Positions 1-5,010 of a stretch of 5,010 nt of DNA are shown here, piece after piece. This DNA comes from Candidatus Omnitrophota bacterium (GTDB lineage Bacteria; Omnitrophota; Gorgyraeia; Gygaellales; Profunditerraquicolaceae). The stretch covers positions 1 to 5,010 of the forward strand of contig VGKK01000089.1 of NCBI GenBank assembly GCA_016867095.1. The letters run 5' to 3'. Under the pieces are notes generated by a model that searched no databases, was not told the DNA's origin, and was given only the letters and a program-made list of their open reading frames with translations. A program made the position numbers and the translations under genes. Numbering within the stretch: the first letter of the stretch is position 1; every line of letters begins with the position of its first letter.

Positions 1-1
1 A

Positions 2-102
2 TTAACACCGCAAAAGCGCAAAAGTCCGCAAAGACACAAAAGGGTTTACTGGCGCACTTTCTTTTGCGTTTTTGCGGTAATTTTGCGGCTTAGCGGTGTT
101 AA
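2..102. repeat. Imperfect palindrome, CGCAAAA family, after the last gene
   Basis: TTAACACCGC (2-11) pairs perfectly with GCGGTGTTAA (93-102). Inside these ends, units of the type CGCAAAAG on the left match CTTTTGCG and TTTTGCGG on the right imperfectly, around an unpaired centre near 42-56. It begins 13 bp beyond the stop of the TonB-like gene. As RNA it would form a long hairpin and might protect or end the transcript, but no clean T-run marks it as an intrinsic terminator. Confidence 0.85.
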
Positions 103-115
103 GTATTTATTACAA

Positions 116-760
116 TTATATACCATCTTTGGGAGAAAGTTCAATTTTTACCTTCTGCCAGTTATCAGACGGGAAATTTGCCTGCTGGATGAAAAGATAA
201 TGGCTGACATAGCGTATTGCCAAAAGATCCGCCTCTAAATTGCCTGAAGAAATCCTTCTTTTAATCATAATATAATTCTTATTCTCTGCCGGGTTAATAC
301 TAAAGGCAAGTTCAATATGCGCTATCTGCCTGTCTTTAAAATACAGCAAGAAATGGTACGGCAAGGAAGGATAAAACATAATTACCTGGCTCTTTCTGCT
401 CGTAAGCGCCGGCAAGACGGATACCTGCGCCATAAAGATTGACTTGGCCTTATCAAAACTTAAATCTGCCCTGGGCTTTTGGTAATAATTGGATATAAGA
501 GGATAATCTATTTTTGCCTTGTCTTTGTAGAGTGGTACAGCATCTGACTTTCTGGAAAAAATTTCTTTTATGCCCTCTATTCGGAAACTTTCCTTAGCGA
601 TTAAATCCGAGCTGCGCAAAATTGCGCCCCAGGAAAAAATAACGCTATAATTAAGGGCGGGAATTTTATCTCCAAACGAGAGGCTAAAAATACCGAATAC
701 CACTATGTGCCCCAGAAGCGAGATAAGTATGCTTTTTTTAAAAGACGCGGGAAAAATCAT
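116..760 (-). CDS. Divergent TonB/TolA-like energy-transducing protein
   Basis: This 214-residue protein is probably the force-transmitting partner of the ExbB/ExbD pair. The N-terminus has basic residues (K8, K9) and one membrane helix at about 10-29 (SILISLLGHIVVFGIFSLSF). Within it, S14 and H18 have the same SxxxH spacing as S16 and H20 of E. coli TonB, the motif needed for coupling to ExbB-ExbD. The C-terminal part (about 134-212) resembles a degenerate TonB C-terminal domain: a strand-like HIELAFSI (148-155), then IKRRISSGNLEADLLAIRYV (166-185), which recalls the SSG...D..A helix of the family, then a strand at KVKIELS. The proline-rich linker of classical TonB is absent; residues 31-130 have no recognised fold. 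No Shine-Dalgarno sequence precedes the ATG, which sits next to a palindromic repeat, so the start is less certain than for its neighbours. The call rests on motif, size and gene order rather than strong overall similarity. Confidence 0.68.
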   Translation of the reverse strand: MIFPASFKKSILISLLGHIVVFGIFSLSFGDKIPALNYSVIFSWGAILRSSDLIAKESFRIEGIKEIFSRKSDAVPLYKDKAKIDYPLISNYYQKPRADLSFDKAKSIFMAQVSVLPALTSRKSQVIMFYPSLPYHFLLYFKDRQIAHIELAFSINPAENKNYIMIKRRISSGNLEADLLAIRYVSHYLFIQQANFPSDNWQKVKIELSPKDGI

Positions 761-765
761 TTTTT

Positions 766-860
766 ATACACGGATATACACGGATTTTTTACGGATACAC
801 ACGGATTAAAAATTTTATCCGTGTTAATCAGTGCTTTATCCGTGTTAATCCGTGTTAATC
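766..860. repeat. Imperfect palindrome, ACACGGAT family, between exbD and the TonB-like gene
   Basis: ACACGGAT or close variants occur at 768-775, 778-785, 789-796 and 799-806. The inverse ATCCGTGT occurs at 817-824, 838-845 and 848-855, with a decayed copy near 828-837. The innermost pair (799-806 with 817-824) folds around an AT-rich centre. The element fills almost the whole spacer. It overlaps the last two codons of exbD, including its TAA, and stops about 5 bp short of the next ATG. Confidence 0.9.
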
Positions 861-1256
861 TTGATTGGTCGCGATATTTATCTGGGTTATGCCTATTTCA
901 CGGGCCATATCCCAAACCTCCACCACCCTGCCCAGAGAGGCACGCTTATCCGACTTAATTAAAATCGGCTGTTTTCTTTTAGCGGCCTGCTTAAATAAAC
1001 TTTTGAGCTCCGCCATTGTTATTACTTTGGCGCCCAGATAAATCACGTTTTCGCTGGATACAACTATCTCTATATTCTCTAATTTTACCGCCTCGCTGGT
1101 TACCGCCTTGGGCAGGTTAACCCTTATTCCCGGCTGCATCACAAAACTGGAGGTGAGCATAAAAAATATCAATAACTGAAATACCATGTCAATGAGCGGC
1201 GCGATATCTATTTGCTTTAAGCCGTGCTCTAGTTCCATATGCCTTTTAAAGCGCAT
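855..1256 (-). CDS. exbD: ExbD/TolR-family biopolymer transport protein
   Basis: This 133-residue protein has a single membrane anchor and should be the ExbD/TolR partner of the upstream channel subunit. The cytoplasmic N-terminus (MRFKRHMELEHGLKQ) is followed by IDIAPLIDMVFQLLIFFMLT (16-35). D23 corresponds to the essential proton-carrying aspartate of ExbD (D25) and TolR. The periplasmic domain (about 44-130) shows the family pattern, including PILIKSDKRASLGRVVEVWD (97-116) and AREIGITQINIAT (118-130). The length is typical. GGAGGT lies 7 nt before the ATG, so the start is well supported. The TAA stop is built from the outer unit of an ACACGGAT-type palindrome (GATTAACACGG on the coding strand), so the repeat may have set or slightly moved the C-terminus. 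It lies 180 bp after exbB and 94 bp before the TonB-like gene. Confidence 0.94.
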   Translation of the reverse strand: MRFKRHMELEHGLKQIDIAPLIDMVFQLLIFFMLTSSFVMQPGIRVNLPKAVTSEAVKLENIEIVVSSENVIYLGAKVITMAELKSLFKQAAKRKQPILIKSDKRASLGRVVEVWDMAREIGITQINIATNQD

Positions 1257-1263
1257 TTATGCT

Positions 1264-1269
1264 ACCTCC
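1264..1269 (-). promoter_or_regulatory. Ribosome binding site of exbD
   Basis: The coding strand reads GGAGGT, ending 7 nt before the ATG at 1256. Together with the exbB site it shows that this organism uses strong Shine-Dalgarno sequences, which makes their absence before the TPR and TonB-like genes notable. Confidence 0.85.
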
Positions 1270-1277
1270 GTTATTTA

Positions 1278-1430
1278 TTGTGTAACGTTAAATGTGTAAT
1301 GGAAATACTTAAGCCTTATTTTTCCATTACACATTTTTTTTGCATTACACCCACATTACACTTTACCCCGTTAGACCCAGAAAGCCCCGGCCTTTAGGTC
1401 GGGGTCTAACGGGGTTTACACATTACACAA
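1278..1430. repeat. Composite palindrome, CATTACAC family, between exbB and exbD
   Basis: The outer ends TTGTGTAA (1278-1285) and TTACACAA (1423-1430) are inverted copies. A perfect 16-bp stem pairs 1290-1305 with 1321-1336 (AAATGTGTAATGGAAA against TTTCCATTACACATTT) around a 15-nt loop. More CATTACAC copies follow at about 1343-1350, 1354-1361 and 1421-1428. A separate GC-rich hairpin is set inside the right half. The element fills most of the 180-bp spacer but leaves both the exbB stop and the exbD ribosome binding site clear. Confidence 0.88.
1365..1415. repeat. GC-rich hairpin nested in the CATTACAC element
   Basis: ACCCCGTTAGACCC (1365-1378) pairs perfectly with GGGTCTAACGGGGT (1402-1415), a 14-bp stem. 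Inside it CCCCGGCC (1385-1392) can pair with GGTCGGGG (1397-1404) around a TTTA loop with one G-T pair; the two stems compete for 1402-1404. It is much richer in GC than the flanking repeat and looks like a different element inserted into it. There is no T-run on either side, so it is not a standard intrinsic terminator. Confidence 0.85.
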
Positions 1431-1436
1431 TTTTTA

Positions 1437-2069
1437 TCATTCCGTTAAGAAATTAACGAGTTCCGTGGATGCCTTTTCCATTTCTAAAATAAAACTGTTT
1501 ATCCGGCTAACCAGGTAATTGTAGGCCACAAATGTCGGGATGGCAACCACCAGTCCCGCGACCGTAGTCAACAACGCCTCCCAGATGCCGCCGGCTAAAT
1601 CGCCCGGAGAAACTGGATGGAAAGAAGTAGCTTTGGCCTGAATAACTTGAAAACACCTGACCATGCCGGTCACCGTGCCTAACAGCCCCAGGAGCGGGGA
1701 GATATGCGCAATTGTAGCCAGCGTAGAAAGATTCTTCTCCAGGCGGGGAATCTCATATAAAGAGGCGTCTTCAATCGCCTCTTTAATCTGGATACGCGTA
1801 CGGTCATATTTTAATATTCCCGCCTTTAAGATATTGGCCAGGGGGCTGTGCACGCTATCGCAGACCTGCAAGGCCTCTTTTATCTGGTGATGTTTCATTT
1901 TATCCAAGATACTGCTTAAAAAATCCTGGGCGTCTATTTTTATCTTATGCAGATGCCAAAATTTTTCTAAAATTATCGCCAGGGCAAATATTGAACATAA
2001 AAGTATCGGCCACATCACCGGCCCGCCGGCCAAAAACAACTGCCACATGCTCATCCTGTAAAGATCCAT
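1437..2069 (-). CDS. exbB: MotA/TolQ/ExbB-family proton channel subunit
   Basis: This 210-residue inner-membrane protein should form the pentameric channel that, with ExbD, turns proton-motive force into movement of a TonB/TolA-type partner. Three membrane segments are visible, at about 13-35, 117-139 and 160-186. The family signatures are clear: SPLLGLLGTVTGMVRCF at 124-140, with T132 matching the TM2 threonine of E. coli ExbB (T148), and GIWEALLTTVAGLVVAIPTF at 161-180, where E164 and T169 sit like E176 and T181. P178 and N184 are also conserved. The length is usual for the family. The frame is open for 24 more codons to an ATG at 2141, but the start at 2069 is preferred because GGAGG lies 7 nt upstream and the extra residues come from a repeat. 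The sequence does not decide between an ExbB and a TolQ role, so the symbol marks the family only. Confidence 0.93.
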   Translation of the reverse strand: MDLYRMSMWQLFLAGGPVMWPILLCSIFALAIILEKFWHLHKIKIDAQDFLSSILDKMKHHQIKEALQVCDSVHSPLANILKAGILKYDRTRIQIKEAIEDASLYEIPRLEKNLSTLATIAHISPLLGLLGTVTGMVRCFQVIQAKATSFHPVSPGDLAGGIWEALLTTVAGLVVAIPTFVAYNYLVSRINSFILEMEKASTELVNFLTE

Positions 2070-2072
2070 TTT

Positions 2073-2081
2073 CCCTCCTCC
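2073..2081 (-). promoter_or_regulatory. Ribosome binding site deciding the exbB start
   Basis: The coding strand reads GGAGGAGGG. The GGAGG part ends 7 nt before the ATG at 2069, a near-ideal Shine-Dalgarno arrangement. It fixes the start here rather than at the in-frame ATG at 2141, and it lies just outside the palindromic repeat that fills the rest of the spacer. Confidence 0.85.
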
Positions 2082-2088
2082 ATTGAAA

Positions 2089-2228
2089 AAATCACAAATT
2101 ACAATATACAAATTACAAACAATATACAATACCGAAATCACAATACCAAAACCTAATATTCTAGTTTGTAATTTTGGCCATTTGGCATTGTGATTTGTTT
2201 GTGATTTGGAATTTGTGATTTGTAATTT
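2089..2228. repeat. Imperfect palindrome, AAATCACA family, between the TPR gene and exbB
   Basis: The left arm, beginning AAATCACAAATTACAA, matches the reverse complement of the right arm, which ends GTGATTTGTAATTT; about 35 of the outer 45 positions pair by hand count. The centre (about 2155-2165) does not pair. The right end supplies two bases of the TAA stop of the TPR gene. The element occupies nearly all of the spacer up to the exbB ribosome binding site. Confidence 0.88.
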
Positions 2229-4800
2229 ATTTCGATTTTTTTATATTTTCCTCAATCCAACCCATCCTTTCCTGTGCGTATTTTGCCTCTTCTGTGTTCA
2301 TAGAGATAATCCTTTTATAAATTTTTACGGCTTCCGGAAAATTTTCTTTATTTTCATAAATTGCCGCTACCCTTAAAAGCGATTTTACCGCCAGGGCCTG
2401 GTTATCTGTATAAAGATAGGTAACTTTTAAATACTCCTCAATCGCCTCTTCGGGCTTTTTCTGCGATTCTTTTGTTTCGGCGATCTTAAATTGGATTTCC
2501 GCCATTTGCTTTACCGGAACGGCTTCTAAACTCTTACGGTATAAATCTATCGCCTGGTCATACTTGTTTATCTTACGATAGATATCCGCGGCCTTAGGAT
2601 AAAGCAGATGCGCCAAGTTAGCGTGCTCCCCGGCTACCTTATTATACATACTGATGGCTAAATCAAATTTTTCCTGTTTGGCGTAGATATCCGCTATGGC
2701 AATGGCGGCGGTACCGGCCAAGTCTGAATTCTCCAGCTCAATTACCTTTTTAAAACTATCTATCGCTTCTTGATATTGCCCTTCTTCTTCATAAATCGAA
2801 CCTAAAGCATAATGACAGGAAGCCGCCAGGTTACTGCGCGGGAAGTCATGTATCAGCGAAGCAAAATAACGGCGCGCTAAAGCTAACTCATTGCGCCGGT
2901 AATAATACTGGCCTAACCACCAGATTACTTCCGGGGTCAATTGGGAATCCGGGTATTTAGAACGCAGGGCCTTAAACCTGTTCATCGCCTCTTTCTCGTC
3001 GCCCATCTGGTAGTAGCAATCAGCAATCTCATATTCGGCCTTTTGCACCATCTCGGTATCTTGATTATAAGCGCCGATAATTTCTTTAAAGACCCCGATA
3101 GCCTCGGTAAACTTGCCTAAATTATACAGGCTGGTCCCTAAAAGATACAGGCTCTGCGGCCTCAAAGCGCTATCCTTAAAGTCGCTCTGAAATTTTTCAA
3201 AAACTTCTTTGCTGGAGGCATAATCCTCCTTTTGAAAGTAGGCTAATCCCAGCGCGTAAGAGGCGTCATCCAAAAGTTTTGATTCGGGAAAATTCTTCTT
3301 CAGGCTTAAAAAACTGATAATCGCGCCGTCAAAGTTTGAAGACTTCAACAGTGTCAGGCCCAATTGATACTGGACATAATCGCTGTACAGGCTGTCCGGG
3401 TAGTCTTTTAAGATACTATCGTATGTCTCCTGCGCCTTCTTATAATCGCCCGAATCCTGGTAGGCATCGCCAATCTGGCAAAGCGCGGAAACTTTAATAA
3501 TCCTGTCGTCTGTAAGTTTGGCTAATTTACGGAACTCATCTATGGCAAGCTTGAATTCGCCTTCCTTAAGGTAGGCCCAGGCCAGGCCATGATGCAACTT
3601 GTCCGCCATTTCCTGCGGTATTTCCTGCGGGTCAATTTTATCTATTGCCTCTTTATAGACGCCGATGGCCTCTTTATAATCCGCCATATTATAAAACGCG
3701 TCCGCCTTGCCCAGGTACGCCTGAACCAGGACTGCCGGCTCGCCGGTTGCGGCCAATAATTCATCGCAGATACCCTTTGCCTCGTTAAATTTCGCGGTCT
3801 CAAAAGCCAAAATTGCCTTGCCCAGCAATAAAGTATCCAGGCTTCTTTTCTCCAGGCTATCGGGCTTTAACTCTGAAAAGACGCTCTCTGCCTCCGCGTA
3901 TTTTTTTAATTTTAGGTTCGCCCAACCTATGCCCAATTTAGACAAGGCCTGCATCTTCTCATCTTTAGTGTTGGAAATTGCCTTCGTATATTCGTCAATT
4001 GCTTCGCTAAAATTATTTAAATAATAATCCGCTTCGGCAAAATAAAAATACAGGTAGGCAAGGCGGGGTTTATCTTTGGGGTATCTATTCAGGTAAAACC
4101 TGGCCCTCTCTTTTAAACCGGCGTAATCCTTTAGGTTATACAAGCATTCAATTATCTTAAAAGAAGATTCCTGGGCCTGGGGTTCTTTGGGGAATTTTTC
4201 TTCTACTATCTTAAAATACTCCAGGGCCTCGCTGTATTGCTGGTCCTGAAATAAGCACCAGCCTAATGAATAGTAACTTGCCGGCGCATAGGCGGATTTG
4301 GGAAATCCATCAACCACCCTCTTATAATATTGGGCGGCCTTGCCGAAGGCATTGCCCCTGAAATGCACCTCGCCAATCCAATACAGAATCTCATCCTGGA
4401 TACCTTTGGCAGAAGGCTGGTTCAACAGTTCTTCCAATTTTGCCAGGGCGCCTAAAAATCTGCCTTGATGAAAATAACATTCCGCGATGAGCATATTTAC
4501 CTGCGGCAGCTTAGTTGAGGCGGGATAATTTTTCAAGAAATTCTCTAAAAGGCCGATACTCACCTCGTAAAACCCGTCCTCAAAGGCCTTTTGGGCCACA
4601 AACAGCGCCTCCTCCTCTTCAGAGGATTCCTGGGCGTATAGAACAGATAAATTCCAAATTCCAAACACCAAATTACAAATAATAACCAATGACCAAATAC
4701 CCAATAACCAATCCGTCAATATTCGCGGCGGATGGAATTTTGGAAATTGGGATTTGGGATTTGTTTGGGATTTGGAAATTGGGATTTGGGATTTAAACAT
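2227..4800 (-). CDS. Exported TPR-repeat protein, first gene of the ExbBD-TonB-like operon
   Basis: This 857-residue protein is probably a periplasmic or envelope-attached scaffold. Residues about 30-56 (WLLGIWSLVIICNLVFGIWN, then LSVLYA) form a hydrophobic signal segment with a plausible signal peptidase I cut after A56, before QESSEEEE. There is a Cys at 42, but the preceding VII is a poor lipobox. From about residue 64 to 840 the protein is a run of roughly 20 TPR units of 33-37 residues. Typical helix patterns include YSLGWCLFQDQQYSEALEYF (178-197), and many units end in NYP, GFPKS, DYPDS or FPRS, as in BamD and CpoB/YbgF-type TPRs. No catalytic domain is visible. The ATG at 4800 is the only ATG before the hydrophobic segment, but it has no Shine-Dalgarno sequence; a TTG at codon 28 (position 4719) is a possible alternative. 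Codons 3 to about 51 lie in a palindromic repeat. It is followed after 157 bp by exbB on the same strand, which suggests it works with that motor. The exact function is unknown; the TPR assignment is secure. Confidence 0.93.
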   Translation of the reverse strand: MFKSQIPISKSQTNPKSQFPKFHPPRILTDWLLGIWSLVIICNLVFGIWNLSVLYAQESSEEEEALFVAQKAFEDGFYEVSIGLLENFLKNYPASTKLPQVNMLIAECYFHQGRFLGALAKLEELLNQPSAKGIQDEILYWIGEVHFRGNAFGKAAQYYKRVVDGFPKSAYAPASYYSLGWCLFQDQQYSEALEYFKIVEEKFPKEPQAQESSFKIIECLYNLKDYAGLKERARFYLNRYPKDKPRLAYLYFYFAEADYYLNNFSEAIDEYTKAISNTKDEKMQALSKLGIGWANLKLKKYAEAESVFSELKPDSLEKRSLDTLLLGKAILAFETAKFNEAKGICDELLAATGEPAVLVQAYLGKADAFYNMADYKEAIGVYKEAIDKIDPQEIPQEMADKLHHGLAWAYLKEGEFKLAIDEFRKLAKLTDDRIIKVSALCQIGDAYQDSGDYKKAQETYDSILKDYPDSLYSDYVQYQLGLTLLKSSNFDGAIISFLSLKKNFPESKLLDDASYALGLAYFQKEDYASSKEVFEKFQSDFKDSALRPQSLYLLGTSLYNLGKFTEAIGVFKEIIGAYNQDTEMVQKAEYEIADCYYQMGDEKEAMNRFKALRSKYPDSQLTPEVIWWLGQYYYRRNELALARRYFASLIHDFPRSNLAASCHYALGSIYEEEGQYQEAIDSFKKVIELENSDLAGTAAIAIADIYAKQEKFDLAISMYNKVAGEHANLAHLLYPKAADIYRKINKYDQAIDLYRKSLEAVPVKQMAEIQFKIAETKESQKKPEEAIEEYLKVTYLYTDNQALAVKSLLRVAAIYENKENFPEAVKIYKRIISMNTEEAKYAQERMGWIEENIKKSK
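4649..4794. repeat. Imperfect palindrome, AAATCCCA family, inside the 5' end of the TPR gene
   Basis: The right part carries repeated GGGATTTG and GGAAATTG words; the left part carries their inverse (AATTCCAAA, CCAATAACC and similar). A small central stem ATCCG (4711-4715) with CGGAT (4729-4733) marks the middle. It begins 3 bp inside the start codon and covers codons 3 to about 51 of the TPR gene, so it is translated. It resembles the AAATCACA element in style but not in sequence word. Confidence 0.88.
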
Positions 4801-4815
4801 AGCTATTAATCAAGC

Positions 4816-4844
4816 ACTATATCACTTCTCTATTCTTTATTCAA
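4816..4844 (-). promoter_or_regulatory. Predicted sigma70-type promoter of the operon
   Basis: On the minus strand TTGAAT (4844-4839) and TATAGT (4821-4816) are separated by 17 bp. Each is close to the sigma70 consensus and the spacing is ideal. Transcription would start near 4809, only about 9 nt before the ATG at 4800, giving an almost leaderless message. It lies in the only unique-sequence spacer upstream of the operon (4801-4884), between the repeat array and the first gene. Confidence 0.6.
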
Positions 4845-4884
4845 TACCTTTTCTTAAATGAGCGGATAACTTACGGAGCACGTT

Positions 4885-5010
4885 ACCCGACCTTTATCGG
4901 AAAGGTCGGTATGCCGCCTTCTGCGGCAACACCCGAGCTTATCGGAAAGCTCGGTATGCCGCCTTCTGCGGCAACACCCGAGCTTATCGGAAAGCTCGGT
5001 ATGCCGCTTT
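4885..5010. repeat. Tandem array of about 45-bp double-hairpin units
   Basis: There are two full units (4885-4930, 46 bp; 4931-4975, 45 bp) and a third cut by the window edge (4976-5010). Each unit has a first stem of 8 bp (4887-4894 with 4902-4909; 4933-4940 with 4947-4954) and a second stem of 6 bp, TGCCGC with GCGGCA, around a CTTCT loop. The first stem changes from CCGACCTT/AAGGTCGG in unit 1 to CCGAGCTT/AAGCTCGG in unit 2, so pairing is kept. The array may continue beyond the window. No gene is seen here. Confidence 0.93.

Noticed and set aside
707..958. Plus-strand open frame of 83 codons
   Set aside because: It runs across the ACACGGAT palindrome and the antisense of exbD; the product is low-complexity, with no domain and no ribosome binding site.
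1365..1415. Intrinsic terminator between exbB and exbD
   Set aside because: The stem is strong, but no run of T follows it on either strand, and ending transcription here would split an obligate ExbB-ExbD pair.
1663..1890. Plus-strand open frame of 75 codons
   Set aside because: It lies fully antisense to the well-conserved exbB coding region and shows no recognisable motif.
2070..2141. Longer exbB reading frame starting at ATG 2141
   Set aside because: The added 24 residues come from the repeat, and a strong Shine-Dalgarno sequence sits correctly before the ATG at 2069, where family similarity also begins.
3818..4024. Plus-strand open frame of 68 codons
   Set aside because: It is antisense to the TPR repeats; the apparent phenylalanine and serine richness is what the reverse of TPR codons gives.
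4672..4690. Lipoprotein signal (Cys 42) in the TPR protein
   Set aside because: The residues before the cysteine are VII, lacking the small residue expected at -1, and the hydrophobic stretch continues after it to a better signal peptidase I site at A56.
4885..5010. CRISPR array
   Set aside because: Units are joined head to tail with no variable spacers; it is a plain tandem repeat of hairpins.

Overview
The window looks like a piece of chromosome from an uncultured Gram-negative bacterium. Everything that codes is on the minus strand. An inner-membrane ExbB/ExbD proton channel, a TonB-like protein and an exported TPR protein together imply an outer membrane. Moderate-to-low GC, an operon of this kind and many degenerate palindromic spacer repeats fit an uncultured PVC-side lineage such as Omnitrophota. 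That placement is inference from style, not from a marker gene.

Reading in the direction of transcription (right to left), the layout is as follows. Positions 5010-4885 hold a tandem array of about 45-bp units, each folding into two small hairpins. Positions 4844-4816 hold a good sigma70-type promoter. Positions 4800-2227 encode a large exported protein made almost wholly of TPR repeats. Positions 2069-1437 encode an ExbB/TolQ-family channel subunit, 1256-855 an ExbD/TolR-family subunit, and 760-116 a short, divergent TonB/TolA-like protein. The four genes most likely form one operon for a proton-motive-force-driven envelope machine: ExbB and ExbD form the motor, the TonB-like protein carries the force into the periplasm, and the TPR protein is a periplasmic scaffold or partner, as CpoB/YbgF is for Tol-Pal.

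The unusual part is the non-coding DNA. Each gene junction is filled by an imperfect palindrome of a different sequence family: CGCAAAA type at 2-102, ACACGGAT type at 766-860, CATTACAC type at 1278-1430 with a GC-rich hairpin nested inside, and AAATCACA type at 2089-2228. A fifth palindrome, of AAATCCCA type (4649-4794), lies inside the TPR gene and encodes nearly all of its signal peptide. Some repeats supply bases of stop codons. This repeat-derived signal peptide and the covarying hairpin array at the right edge are the most interesting observations. No RNA gene, CRISPR array, insertion sequence or transposase gene was seen.
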